DNA of 64,000 bases from Arthrobacter sp. 131MFCol6.1 (GCF_000374925.1 NZ_KB895551.1:1-64000); one strand, 5' to 3'; shown: positions 40,929 through 50,141, counted from the first letter of the stretch. The notes: generated by a model from the sequence alone, not told the origin. Made by a program: numbers and translations.

Positions 40929-42968
40929 GTGCCTCGAGAGAATCTGCGTGAAGATCTGCATGAGCGCGCCGAGAACGTATCGGTTCAAAGACTGCCGACT
41001 GGAAAATCATCCGCTGCGCCGCGGCCCGTACCACTTGACGCCACAGCACTGACCCGTGCCGGTATCGCCGGCTGGGCCGCCCGGCTGGGACCTCCCGGAC
41101 CGGAAGCACCCCGGTCCCGGCGGCTGGCCCATGTGGGCGGTATCGCGGCCATCGCAGCCCTGGTCATGTACCTGACGTGGCGTGTCCTGTTTACGATGCC
41201 GTCGGGAGAATGGAACCTGGCCATCGCCTGGATCCTGGTCACCTTCGAGGCCTTGCCGCTGGCCGGCCTCATCCTGAAGGCGTGGTCCGTGTGGAACATT
41301 GACAGCCATCCGCCGGCGCCGGTAACGGAGGCCCCGAACGGCATGCGGGTGGCGGTGCTGATCCCCACCTACAACGAGCCCATCGAGGTCCTGACCCCCA
41401 CGGTCGCGGCGGCCTGCGAGCTGGCCCCGGCGCACGAGACGTGGGTCCTCGACGACGGCGACCGGCCCTGGGTCGAAGAAATGTGCATCGCCTATGGCGC
41501 CCGGTACGTCCGCCGGGCCGTCCACGACCACGCCAAGGCCGGCAACATGAACCACGCCTTGGGCCTGATGGCGGCGGAAAAGGCCGCAGGCGGCCCGGGC
41601 ATCGACATTATCGCCGTCCTGGACTGCGACCACGTCCCGTTGCCCACGTTCCTTACCGCCACGCTGGGCTGGTTCGATGACCCCGAGATCGCCCTGATCC
41701 AGGGCCCGCAGTCGTTCTACAACGGCGGAGCGTTCGACGACGACGGCATCACGGGTGAGCAGGGCACCTTCTTCAACGTCCTCATGGCGTCCCGCAACGT
41801 TCCCGGCGCCGGACCGTTCTGGTGCGGGTCGACGTCGTTGTTGCGCCTGAGCGCCCTGGAGGAGGTGGGCGGCGTGGCAACGGAGACCATCACCGAGGAC
41901 ATGCACACCACGCTCAAACTCATCCGGCGCGGCTGGCGGACCGTCTACCACCACCAGACGCTCGCCGTCGGGCTCGCGCCGGCGACGCCGGACCAGTACC
42001 TGCTGCAGCGCCGGCGCTGGGGCATGGGTGCCATGCAGATCCTCGTCCACGAGAAGCTGTGGGCGGCGAAGGGCTGGCTGTCATGGCGGAATTACCACGA
42101 GTACCTCAACGGCACGCTGTGGTGGCTGGAGGGCATCGCCACGCTGGTGGCCTTTCTGATTCCGGTGGTGATCATGCTGTCCGGGGCGCAGACGTCCACC
42201 GCCGGCCCGCTGCTTTTCACCGGGGTCTTCCTGGTCATGTTCACCGTGCGCCTGTGGGGCTCCAAGCAACTGATGCGCAACGAAATCCACTGGCCCACGG
42301 CCTTCGCCCTGCGGATCTTCCGCGTCCCGGTTGGCCTCGCGTGCCTTTGGTGGCTCATGTCCCGGAACATCCTGGAGTTCCAGGTGACGCCCAAGGGCGC
42401 CGCCGACCTCCGGCTCCGGGGCCGGACGCCGCGCATCCTGATCGTGATGGTTGTCCTTATCACCGCGGTGATTCTGTACGCGGCGGCGGGGCTGGCCGGG
42501 CTGGTGCCCTGGCGTACGACGCCCGGTTCCACGGTGGCGTCCGGTGCCTGGCTGGTGCTCGCCGGCGCCGTCCTGGTGCTTGGGACGCGCAGGATCCGGG
42601 CCGCCGAATTCGCCACGTCCCGCCGCAACGCCTACCGGATCGAGGTGGCCGCCCCGGTGGAAGCCGAGGGGGTCCGCGGCGAACTGCTGGACATTTCGGT
42701 TGGCGGAGCGGCAGTCCGGTTCCCGCACGGAACTCTGCCGGCCTCGGGAGAGGTCATGCTCCGGCTGCCGGGGGCCGCTCCGGTCCGGCTGCAGGTCATC
42801 CGGACCACAGAGCAGCCGGATGGAACCCAAATCGCGTCCCTGCGGGCATCCAACGACGACTGGGCCGTCCACCGTGCGCTCTCGTTGTGGATCTTCCACA
42901 CGCCCGCAGGGGCGCTGCCCGATTTCCCGCCCGGCGTTCCGGCCGCGGCGTCGCTAAGGGGGCGCTGA
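40929..42968 (+). CDS. BcsA-like family 2 glycosyltransferase with PilZ domain
   Basis: A 679-residue membrane glycosyltransferase. Two helices at about 70-120 precede the GT2 domain with PTYNEP (147-151), DDGDRP, the donor-site DCD (232-234), TED in ETITEDMHTT and the processive QRRRW motif. Four or more helices follow. A PilZ domain at about 565-660 has RRNAYR and DISVGGAAVRF, the cyclic-di-GMP contact motifs. It should polymerise a beta-glucan or related polysaccharide across the membrane when cyclic-di-GMP binds. No BcsB, BcsZ or diguanylate cyclase gene is adjacent, so the partner set and product are unknown. Confidence 0.9.
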   Translation: MPRENLREDLHERAENVSVQRLPTGKSSAAPRPVPLDATALTRAGIAGWAARLGPPGPEAPRSRRLAHVGGIAAIAALVMYLTWRVLFTMPSGEWNLAIAWILVTFEALPLAGLILKAWSVWNIDSHPPAPVTEAPNGMRVAVLIPTYNEPIEVLTPTVAAACELAPAHETWVLDDGDRPWVEEMCIAYGARYVRRAVHDHAKAGNMNHALGLMAAEKAAGGPGIDIIAVLDCDHVPLPTFLTATLGWFDDPEIALIQGPQSFYNGGAFDDDGITGEQGTFFNVLMASRNVPGAGPFWCGSTSLLRLSALEEVGGVATETITEDMHTTLKLIRRGWRTVYHHQTLAVGLAPATPDQYLLQRRRWGMGAMQILVHEKLWAAKGWLSWRNYHEYLNGTLWWLEGIATLVAFLIPVVIMLSGAQTSTAGPLLFTGVFLVMFTVRLWGSKQLMRNEIHWPTAFALRIFRVPVGLACLWWLMSRNILEFQVTPKGAADLRLRGRTPRILIVMVVLITAVILYAAAGLAGLVPWRTTPGSTVASGAWLVLAGAVLVLGTRRIRAAEFATSRRNAYRIEVAAPVEAEGVRGELLDISVGGAAVRFPHGTLPASGEVMLRLPGAAPVRLQVIRTTEQPDGTQIASLRASNDDWAVHRALSLWIFHTPAGALPDFPPGVPAAASLRGR

Positions 42969-43033
42969 GGGTTCTGGGACACGGCTGGCCCGGTCTCCGC
43001 GCCATCGGCATCCCCGGCATCCGCGGCATCCCG

Positions 43034-43094
43034 CCGAGTGGGCACTTCATGGCAGTGTTGTTCACCAACATTGCCGCGAAGTGCGCACTCGCGG
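43034..43094. repeat. Dispersed palindromic repeat, family 2, copy 1
   Basis: About 61 bp from CCGAGTGGGCACTTCATGGC to GCGAAGTGCGCACTCGCGG. The arms match imperfectly. It lies between convergent genes. It aligns along its full length with the palindrome at 50166-50227. Confidence 0.8.
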
Positions 43095-43114
43095 AGCCGA
43101 AGCGGGCGGCCGGA

Positions 43115-44005
43115 TCAGCCGCGGATCCCGAGGTAGATGCCGGTGTGGTCCAGATCGCCGCGGCCAGCGGAGACCATCGCCTGAAACGCCGCCAGGAGGC
43201 TGCCGGCCACGGGCAACGTCAGACCGGCCTGCGTTGCGAGTTCGGTAATGAATCCGAGGTCTTTGAGCTGATTCTTGGCAGATCCGCCGCCTTCGAAGTC
43301 GGCGTTAATCCACCGACCTCCTTTCTGAGCCAGAACCTCCGAATTGGCGAGCCCGCCGGAAAGCACGGACTGCACTTTTTCAAGATCCAGACCGGCAGAG
43401 TTTGCCAAGGCCATAGCCTCCGCCAGGGCCGTCACGGTGGCGGCAACGACGATCTGGTTGCAGGCCTTGACCGTGGACCCGGCACCCGTGTCGCCGAACC
43501 ACACGACTGTCGAGCCGTACAGCGAGAACAGCGGCTTAACACGTTCCACTGCGCAGTGGGGGCCCCCAACCATGATGCTCAGCCGGCCTTCCTCCGCCCC
43601 GATCGTGCCGCCGCTGAGGGGTGCGTCCACGACGGTCAGGCCCCAGTTTCGCAGGCAGTCATCGGCGAACTCGGCGACCGCCACCGGCGACACCGTCCCG
43701 TGAATGACGAGGATTGGATGCTCTATGCCGGCGGTCTTCCACCCTGCCAGCAGCCCGTCGTCACCGTGAAGAAGGGCTGCAACCTGGGGAAGGTCCGGCA
43801 GCACGGTCAGTACCACTTCGCTGGCCGCCTCTGCTGGGGAGGCGGCCACCCGTCCTCCGGCGATGGCTTCGGCCTTGTGCGCCGTGCGGTTCCAGAGCGT
43901 CAGCGGCACGCCCGCGGCGATGATGTTCCGGGCGATCGGGGCTCCCATGGGCCCTGTTCCCAGCAGGGCCACGGAGGCGGGCAGGCTGGCGGATGAAGCG
44001 TGCAT
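43115..44005 (-). CDS. 3-hydroxyisobutyrate-dehydrogenase-family reductase
   Basis: A 296-residue beta-hydroxyacid dehydrogenase. VALLGTGPMGAPIARNIIAA is the dinucleotide motif with WNRTAHKA after it (Arg suggests NADP). DAPLSGGTIGAEEGRLSIMV is the substrate motif, and GAGSTVKACNQ carries the catalytic Lys. The group includes 2-hydroxy-3-oxopropionate reductases and L-threonate dehydrogenases. It is the last gene of the TRAP operon, 18 nt after the permease, so the imported substrate is probably a hydroxy acid or its product. Confidence 0.87.
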   Translation of the reverse strand: MHASSASLPASVALLGTGPMGAPIARNIIAAGVPLTLWNRTAHKAEAIAGGRVAASPAEAASEVVLTVLPDLPQVAALLHGDDGLLAGWKTAGIEHPILVIHGTVSPVAVAEFADDCLRNWGLTVVDAPLSGGTIGAEEGRLSIMVGGPHCAVERVKPLFSLYGSTVVWFGDTGAGSTVKACNQIVVAATVTALAEAMALANSAGLDLEKVQSVLSGGLANSEVLAQKGGRWINADFEGGGSAKNQLKDLGFITELATQAGLTLPVAGSLLAAFQAMVSAGRGDLDHTGIYLGIRG

Positions 44006-44023
44006 TGTTGGCTGTCTCCTGGC

Positions 44024-45943
44024 TTAGAAGGGGATGAGCCCGGCGAGGGCAGGGAGGAAGGTGCTGAACCAGGGAACCGCGGCCAATACGAGGAGTCCGA
44101 TGAATACGGCCACCAGGTACGGCCAGAAGTGCTTCAGGCTGTTTTCCACGGTTTCGCGGGCGGTGGCGCAGGCTACATAGAACCCGACGCCGGCCGGGGG
44201 TGCGAAGGAGCCGATACCCATGGAGATGATGAGCACCATGGCGTATTGCACCGGGTTGACGCCGAAGTCGACGGCGATCGGCAGCAGCAGCGGGGCAAAG
44301 ATGAGCACCGCGGGGAGGCCCTCGAGGAGCTGGCCCATGATGATGAGCAGGATGATCGTGAACAGCATGAACAGGAGCGGAGAATCGCCGAGTCCGGACA
44401 TGAGGTCGTGGATCTGCTGCGAGACGCCGGCGAGGGCGAGGGTCTGGGCCAGGGGCGAGGCGGCGGCGATGATGAAGAGGACCATGCCCGCCGTCGTCGT
44501 CGTTTCGCGCAGGGTGTCGCCGAGCAGCTTCTTGCTGCCCCGCCGGTAGGCGGCGGCGAGCACGAAGGCGTAGGCCACTGCGACGGAGGAGACCTCTGTC
44601 GGCGTCGCGAATCCGCTGAGGATGCCCACCACCATGCCGACCGGCAGCAGGAGGGTGGGCAAGGCGAAGAACGTTGCCGATCCGCGTGCCCGCCAGGTGG
44701 CCTTGGGGCTGGCGACCCCACCCTGCTTCCTGGCCCGCAGGAAGACAAGGGCCATGACGACGAGGGCGAGGAACGCCGCCGGAACGAAACCGGCCAGGAA
44801 CAGCGTGGTGGTCGAGATAGTCGTGATGGACCCGAGGATGAGCAGGACGATGCTAGGCGGGATTGTTTCGCCCATGATGGCTGAGGCCGACAGGACAGCG
44901 ACCACCTCGCCGCGCGGGTACTTGCGCTCTTCAAGCATGCCGCGCATGGTGGTGCCGACGGCCGCGACGTCGGCGACCTTGGAGCCGGAGATGCCGGAGA
45001 AGATGTACATGGTGACCACGACCACCTGCAGCAGACCGCCGCGCAGGTGGCCGATGAGGGCGTCGACGAGCTTGGCCAGGGGCAGGGTGAGGCCTGCAGA
45101 GTTCATGACCGTGCCGGCGAGGATGAAGAATGGGATCGCCAGCAGCACGAATCCCTTGGCTCCGGAGGCCATGCCGATCGGGATGGCGCTGACATCGGAA
45201 ATGCCGCCGAGGTAGAGGTAGATTCCGGATGCGAGGGCCAGGACGAAGGCGATCGGGAGGCCCAGGAAGAGCAGCAGGAACAGGACCGCGAGCACCACGC
45301 CGAGGAGGACGTTCGGTGATGCGTAGTAGAACAGCGGCGGTGCCAGCATGACGACGGCGACCATTGCCGCGGCGATCCCGGCCGCGGCCAGGACGGGCCG
45401 GCGTTCCTGGCGCCAGAGCTTGATGAGCGCGAACCACGCGATAAGGACCATGCCGCAGGAGAACGGCAGGGATACCCAGAACACGGGCAGCTGCAGGATG
45501 GGCGTCTTTTCCTCGATCTGCTGGGCCAGGGTCGGCACGAAGAGGGCGAAGGCCCCTGCGCTCATGACGAAGACGAGCCAGTCGACCAGGGCGGCCAGAT
45601 AGGGCTTCCACGCTGCGGGCAGGCGCATGATCAGGGCCTGCACCGACATGTGCGCACCCTTGGGGTACGCGATGGCTCCGCCGATAAAGGCAATGGTCAG
45701 GAGCGCAATCTCCGACACTTCCTGGGTCCAGAGCACAGAGTCACCGGTGATGAGCCTGACCATGATGTTCAGAAGGATGACGACGAGCTCGGCGAGGATC
45801 GCCGCGCCCACGGTCCATTCGAGGACCTTGTCGAGCCAGACGGCACCACTCCAGCCCGGGGGGACGTGACCGTGGTGCAGGATCTCTTCCGCGTCAGACG
45901 GAATGACCTCCTCGAGTTGCTCGGGAGCCAAGGTGCGTTTCAT
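44024..45943 (-). CDS. TRAP transporter fused DctQ-DctM permease
   Basis: A 639-residue fusion. Residues about 1-190 are a four-helix DctQ subunit (VLWTQEVSEIALLTIAFIGG, YPKGAHMSVQALI) and residues about 205-639 a DctM subunit of some twelve helices (IPFFILAGTVMNSAGLT, FSGISGSKVADVAAVGTTM, SAIMGETIPPSIVLLI, APPAGVGFYVACA). The start ATG 45943 has GGAAG upstream; ATG 45964 is an alternative. It imports an organic acid with Na+ or H+, receiving it from the binding protein encoded upstream. A hairpin lies in the spacer between them. Confidence 0.9.
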   Translation of the reverse strand: MKRTLAPEQLEEVIPSDAEEILHHGHVPPGWSGAVWLDKVLEWTVGAAILAELVVILLNIMVRLITGDSVLWTQEVSEIALLTIAFIGGAIAYPKGAHMSVQALIMRLPAAWKPYLAALVDWLVFVMSAGAFALFVPTLAQQIEEKTPILQLPVFWVSLPFSCGMVLIAWFALIKLWRQERRPVLAAAGIAAAMVAVVMLAPPLFYYASPNVLLGVVLAVLFLLLFLGLPIAFVLALASGIYLYLGGISDVSAIPIGMASGAKGFVLLAIPFFILAGTVMNSAGLTLPLAKLVDALIGHLRGGLLQVVVVTMYIFSGISGSKVADVAAVGTTMRGMLEERKYPRGEVVAVLSASAIMGETIPPSIVLLILGSITTISTTTLFLAGFVPAAFLALVVMALVFLRARKQGGVASPKATWRARGSATFFALPTLLLPVGMVVGILSGFATPTEVSSVAVAYAFVLAAAYRRGSKKLLGDTLRETTTTAGMVLFIIAAASPLAQTLALAGVSQQIHDLMSGLGDSPLLFMLFTIILLIIMGQLLEGLPAVLIFAPLLLPIAVDFGVNPVQYAMVLIISMGIGSFAPPAGVGFYVACATARETVENSLKHFWPYLVAVFIGLLVLAAVPWFSTFLPALAGLIPF

Positions 45944-46010
45944 GTTCTTCCAGACTGTCGACATTGAGAGCGGGATGTTGGTGGAGGGGAGAGCGGAATA
46001 TTGGTGGGAG

Positions 46011-46037
46011 GGCCGGGGCACCGATGGCGCCCCGGCC
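46011..46037 (-). promoter_or_regulatory. Hairpin between TRAP binding-protein and permease genes
   Basis: A 9-bp perfect stem (GGCCGGGGC at 46011-46019, complement at 46029-46037) with a 9-nt loop, in the spacer after the binding-protein gene. Likely used to raise binding-protein message over permease message. Confidence 0.55.
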
Positions 46038-46051
46038 CGGGCTGTGCAGGG

Positions 46052-47080
46052 CTAGTTGGACTCTGTGAAAGCGATCGCCTGGTCGAAGAATTCCTTGCCG
46101 ATCAGCTCGGAGAACTGCGGGTAGAGGCTCTTGGAGGTGGCCTTGAATTCTTCAAGGCCCGAGTCGCTGAGCTCGTTGACCGTCATGCCCTTGGCCGTGA
46201 GTTCGTCCAGCTGCTTCTTGGACTGTTCGGCGTCGTAGCCGGTCTTGAACGTCGCTGTTTCGGTCGAGGCGTCGGTGAGGGCCTTCTTCTGATCCTCGGA
46301 GAGTGTGCCCCACTTCTTCGATGACAGGGCGAGCACCCATGCGTCATTGATGTGGTTGGTCAGCGAGACATATTTCTGCACCTCGGAGAACTTGTTCGTC
46401 CACGGCACCTCGATCGGGTTTTCCTGCCCGTTGATCGTTCCCGTCTGCAAGCCGGTAAAGACCTCGGAGAAAGCCATGGTGGTCGGGCTCGCGCCCAGCT
46501 TTCCGAAGAAGTCGGTCCAGAGCGGGTTGCCGGGAACACGGATTTTCAGGCCCTTCAGGTCCGACGGCTTCTCGATGGGGCGCACCGAGTTGGTGATCTC
46601 GCGGCCGGTCCGGGTGAGGAAGGACAAGGCGACGGTGTCTTTGGCTGCGAGCTTGTCCTTCAGCAGCTGGCCAGGCTTTCCTGCCAGGAACGCCGCTTCC
46701 TCGGTCGTGTCTTTGAAAAGGTAGGGGATGCTGATGCCGTTCATTTCCGGTACCACGGAGGCGTACACGGAAGTCGAGAGGATGAGGGCGTCGAGCGAGC
46801 CGCCCTGCAGGCGGGTGACGGCGGCGTTCTGGTCCCCGCTGAAGCTCGTTCCGTTCGGGACCACCGTGACGACGACCGATCCGTTGGAGGTCTTCTTGAC
46901 CTGGTCGGCGAAATGCTGGGCGGAAACGCCGACGGAGGAGGTGAGCGGATCCGGGATGGACAGCTGGATTTTCGCAGGAGCGCCGGCCCCGCCGGGCGCC
47001 CCGGAGGCGCAGCCGGCGAGGAGCGAGGCGGCCAGAGTGCAGGCCAGCACTCCAGTGAGGGCGCGGGTCTTGGATTTCAT
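46052..47080 (-). CDS. TRAP transporter substrate-binding lipoprotein, DctP type
   Basis: A 342-residue protein from ATG 47080 with AAAGG upstream. It has a basic N-terminus, a hydrophobic core and the lipobox LLAGC, so it is a lipoprotein. GLKIRVPGNPLWTDFFGKLG carries the conserved Arg that salts the substrate carboxylate, and GTINGQENP is a typical DctP segment. It binds a carboxylate such as a sugar acid or C4 dicarboxylate. It is the second gene of an operon that begins with the SAF-domain oxidoreductase. Confidence 0.9.
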   Translation of the reverse strand: MKSKTRALTGVLACTLAASLLAGCASGAPGGAGAPAKIQLSIPDPLTSSVGVSAQHFADQVKKTSNGSVVVTVVPNGTSFSGDQNAAVTRLQGGSLDALILSTSVYASVVPEMNGISIPYLFKDTTEEAAFLAGKPGQLLKDKLAAKDTVALSFLTRTGREITNSVRPIEKPSDLKGLKIRVPGNPLWTDFFGKLGASPTTMAFSEVFTGLQTGTINGQENPIEVPWTNKFSEVQKYVSLTNHINDAWVLALSSKKWGTLSEDQKKALTDASTETATFKTGYDAEQSKKQLDELTAKGMTVNELSDSGLEEFKATSKSLYPQFSELIGKEFFDQAIAFTESN

Positions 47081-47178
47081 GTGATGCCTTTCTTCATTGG
47101 AAGGAGTCTTGTTCCGGAGGCGTGAACAGGTGAAGTTCATGGCCGCGCCCGGTGTGCTGCGGGGAGCCGCGGGGAGCG

Positions 47179-48531
47179 TCAGGCGCTGAGGGCGGATTCC
47201 GCGACGAGCGCTTCGGTTTCACGACGCAGCTCGAGGGCCTGGGACAGGGAGTCGTCCATGATGACGTCGTCCCAGCCGACGATCTCGCCCTTGGCGACGT
47301 CGTTGCGCAGTTCCACGTGGTGGGCCAGCGCCACCGGGAGTGCGCCGGCCGAGACGGAGTGCCTGGCCGAGACGAGCTTGCCCCAGACCGTGTACCCGCC
47401 TTCGCCGTCGAGGAACTCACCGGCTTTCAGGTCCTTCTTCGCCGTCGCCACAACGTCGCCGAAGAACCCGACGGGCGAACCCGTTGCGATCCCCCGAAGA
47501 ACGGCGTTGGCGATGGAGACGTTCAGCTCCAGGCCCACGTAGTGGTACGGGCGGTACAAGGCGGCGTACTGGCCGGTGGGGTCCGGGTGCCACGGGTATT
47601 CGTTGAAGCAGCCGGAAACGTAGTCGTTCGTGGCCTTGACGACGACGAAGACACCCTCCTGGGTGTTGTGGGGGATCCACGTGCCGTCGCGGTTGACGCT
47701 GGACATGACATCGACGCTGCCTTCGTGGGCAAGGGCTCCCCCGACGTCGGCGGGGCGGCAGATCGTGGCGATTTTCTCGACATCCCCCGGCGTGAAGCTC
47801 AGCCCGGCGTCAGAAGGCACCAGTCCGGCGCCGTTGGCGACGGCGGCCATCTCGATGGCGGCCTTGGTGCCGTCGCGGAACGAGGTGTGCATGTTCGGGT
47901 TCAGCTGGCCGGAATCGGTGAGTTCCTTGGAGAACTCCCAGTTCTCCCAGACGTTGTCCGGGTTCATTTCGTGATAGTGCTCAAGGTACTTTGCGCCCTT
48001 GCCGGCGCAGACAACGTCGAAGCCGCTGGTGCGGGCCCAGTCGACGAGTTCCATGATGAGTGCAGGCTGGTCGCCGTAGGCCATCGAGTAGACAACACCG
48101 GCGGCTTCCGCACGCTTGGCCAGGGCGGGGCCTGCCAGGGCGTCGGCCTCGACGGTGACCATGATGATGTGCTTCTTGGTTTCAATGGCGCGCAGCGCGT
48201 GCTTCACGCCGACGATGGGGTTGCCCGTTGCTTCAACGATGACGTCGATGTCGACGTCGAAGAGCTCGTCCGCGTTGGCCACGATCGTCGTGGTGCGGTT
48301 CCTTAGGGCGGTAGCGATGTCCGGAGCGATCTGGTCCTTGGGCCAACCGACGAGATCGAAGGCTCCTTGTGCGCGCTTGACGTTGATGTCCGCGATGGCG
48401 ACGACGTGGATGCCGGGGATGTTGTTGGCCTGGGCCAGGTACATGGTGCCGTAGCGGCCGGCACCGATCAGGCCAACCCGGATGGGACGGCCATCCTGTT
48501 CGCGGTCGCTGAGGAGTTTGTGAAGATTCAC
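47179..48531 (-). CDS. NAD(P)-binding oxidoreductase with SAF-like domain (homoserine-dehydrogenase-like)
   Basis: A 450-residue protein from GTG 48531 behind GAGAGA. Residues about 15-150 are a Rossmann domain (IRVGLIGAGRYGTMYLAQAN, VVAIADINVKRA). A homoserine-dehydrogenase-like catalytic region follows (VEADALAGPALAKRAEAAGV, MAYGDQPALIMELVDWARTS, CAGKGAKYLEHYHEMNPDNV). The C-terminal part (DLKAGEFLDGEGGYTVWGKL, ARHSVSAGALPVAL, DVAKGEIVGWDDV) is SAF-like. This architecture is widespread next to sugar-acid transporters but its reaction is not one I can name. It is the first gene of the TRAP operon and faces the LacI operator. Confidence 0.78.
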   Translation of the reverse strand: MNLHKLLSDREQDGRPIRVGLIGAGRYGTMYLAQANNIPGIHVVAIADINVKRAQGAFDLVGWPKDQIAPDIATALRNRTTTIVANADELFDVDIDVIVEATGNPIVGVKHALRAIETKKHIIMVTVEADALAGPALAKRAEAAGVVYSMAYGDQPALIMELVDWARTSGFDVVCAGKGAKYLEHYHEMNPDNVWENWEFSKELTDSGQLNPNMHTSFRDGTKAAIEMAAVANGAGLVPSDAGLSFTPGDVEKIATICRPADVGGALAHEGSVDVMSSVNRDGTWIPHNTQEGVFVVVKATNDYVSGCFNEYPWHPDPTGQYAALYRPYHYVGLELNVSIANAVLRGIATGSPVGFFGDVVATAKKDLKAGEFLDGEGGYTVWGKLVSARHSVSAGALPVALAHHVELRNDVAKGEIVGWDDVIMDDSLSQALELRRETEALVAESALSA

Positions 48532-48627
48532 TGGAGTCTCTCTGGTAGGGGTGCGAAGCGAAGAGACGCCCTTCCGCCGCGGCGGATGGAACAACTTCTT
48601 TGTCGCTATGTGCTGGAAATTTACCCG

Positions 48628-48647
48628 AAGTGGAACCGGTTCCACTT
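48628..48647. promoter_or_regulatory. LacI-family operator
   Basis: Perfect 20-bp palindrome AAGTGGAACCGGTTCCACTT with the central CG pair typical of LacI/GalR-family sites, in the divergent region between the TRAP operon and the LacI-type regulator gene. It lies about 97 nt upstream of the first operon gene. Confidence 0.8.
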
Positions 48648-48770
48648 TTGTACCACCCGGTGCTAAGCTGTGTCAACGGATCCAAACGAAACGTCCTCCG
48701 CCAGCTCATGGCACTCAAATGGAGACGCTGCATACGAACTACTGCCTAGGATTTCCCTCAAGGAGGAGCG

Positions 48771-49805
48771 GTGAAGAAGGCCCCAACCATTCGCGATGTC
48801 GCGGCGGCTGCGGGAGTCTCGGTCTCTGTGGTGTCCCGGGTACTGAACCCGGACTCCGGGCCCGTTGCACCGGCAAAACGGCAGGAAGTCGTCAGGGTCA
48901 TCGACGAGCTGGGCTACCGGCCCCGGGCGGCCGCCCGCGAGCTAAGCGCTGGCCATGCCCTCACGATCGGGCTCGTGGTCACGGATCTTTCCAACCCGTT
49001 CTTCGCGCGCCTGGCCGACCGCATCGTCTGGGAAGCCCGGAGCCACGGTGTGCAGGTTGTCTTGATGACCACACAGGAGGATCCGCATCTGGAAGCGGAA
49101 TCGCTGGATACGCTGCTGGACCGGTCCGTCAGCGGCGTTATTGCCACCCCCACGGGCGGGAACATCGAGAAATGGGCGCGCCTGCAGGACCTCGGCGTGA
49201 ATGTTGTATTCGTGGACCGCACCATCGAGGAGCTTGGCGACGCCGACGTCGTCAGCATCGAAAACTTTGACTCCGCGCAGCGCTCAACGGAGTACCTGAT
49301 AGGCCTCGGCCACACCCGGATCGCACTCGTTACGGGGCCTCTGAGCACGTCCACGGGCCGGGCCAGGATCAGTGGCTACCGGGCTGCGCACGAGAGCGCC
49401 TCGCTTCCGGTCGACCCCCTGCTCATCCGCGATGTCCCGTTCCGGGGGGATGCCGGGGGCGATGCCGTAGGTTCCCTGCTTGCCATGCCGCAGCCGCCCA
49501 CTGCCCTCATCGTCGCCAATACGGCCCAGGTGCAGAGTTCGGTGCGGCGGCTTGTCCAGAAGGGAGTCCGCATCCCGGAAGACCTCTCGGTGATTGTCTT
49601 CGATGACAATCCATGGACTGAGCTGATGTCTCCGCCGCTGAGCGTGATCCGCCAGCCGCTGGACATGCTCGCCGTTCATGCAATTGAACTCGTGCTCGGA
49701 CGAATGCAAGGCAGGCTCCCCGAAGGCCCCCGCCTCATTGAGGTCAAGGCAGATTTCCTGCCCCGCAACAGTTGTGCCCCGCTCGCCCAGACCGCCATCC
49801 GCTAA
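48771..49805 (+). CDS. LacI-family transcriptional regulator
   Basis: A 344-residue repressor. The headpiece IRDVAAAAGVSVSVVSRVLN and the hinge helix around ARELSAGHA occupy residues 1-65. The sugar-binding-protein-like core follows (IGLVVTDLSNPFFARLADRI, GVIATPTGG, LGHTRIALVTGP, FDDNPWTELMSPPLSVIRQP). The start has AAGGAG upstream. It diverges from the TRAP operon, and the perfect palindrome between them is its likely site. The effector is presumably the TRAP substrate or an intermediate. Confidence 0.93.
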   Translation: MKKAPTIRDVAAAAGVSVSVVSRVLNPDSGPVAPAKRQEVVRVIDELGYRPRAAARELSAGHALTIGLVVTDLSNPFFARLADRIVWEARSHGVQVVLMTTQEDPHLEAESLDTLLDRSVSGVIATPTGGNIEKWARLQDLGVNVVFVDRTIEELGDADVVSIENFDSAQRSTEYLIGLGHTRIALVTGPLSTSTGRARISGYRAAHESASLPVDPLLIRDVPFRGDAGGDAVGSLLAMPQPPTALIVANTAQVQSSVRRLVQKGVRIPEDLSVIVFDDNPWTELMSPPLSVIRQPLDMLAVHAIELVLGRMQGRLPEGPRLIEVKADFLPRNSCAPLAQTAIR

Positions 49806-49829
49806 CGCCCACATCACAAAGGAAGATCC

Positions 49830-50141
49830 ATGCCCGTCGTCGTCACCGCAACATTCACGCCCAAAGAGGGGTCCTTCGACCACGTGGTCGCGGCCCTGTC
49901 CCCGGCCATTGCAGAGGTCCATGAGGAACCCGGCTGCATCCTCTACGCCATTCATGAATCCCCCAACGGGCAGATCCTCATGATCGAGAAGTGGGAATCC
50001 GCCGAATTGCTCGACGCCCATGGCGCGGGCGAACCCGTCAAGCGACTGAATGCCGCCCTCGACGGACTGCTGGAGCGACCGGTCGAGGTCATGCGCCACG
50101 AGCCCATCCCGGCCGGGACCCCGGGCCAAGGCGCTCTCTAG
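49830..50141 (+). CDS. ABM-domain (YgiN-like) monooxygenase-type protein
   Basis: A 103-residue ferredoxin-fold dimer-type protein: VVVTATFTPKEGSFDHVVAA, EEPGCILYAIHESP and LMIEKWESAELLDAHGAGEP are diagnostic of the antibiotic-biosynthesis-monooxygenase family. AAAGGA precedes the ATG, 24 nt after the LacI-type gene, so both are probably in one transcript. Members oxidise quinols or degrade haem, and many are uncharacterised. Its place beside the TRAP operon suggests a role in that pathway, which is inference. Confidence 0.85.
   Translation: MPVVVTATFTPKEGSFDHVVAALSPAIAEVHEEPGCILYAIHESPNGQILMIEKWESAELLDAHGAGEPVKRLNAALDGLLERPVEVMRHEPIPAGTPGQGAL

Noticed and set aside
41822-43996. A 724-codon plus-strand frame overlapping the glycosyltransferase and the next gene
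   Set aside because: It is a shadow frame in very GC-rich coding DNA. It lacks any domain and runs opposite to the 3-hydroxyisobutyrate-dehydrogenase-type gene.
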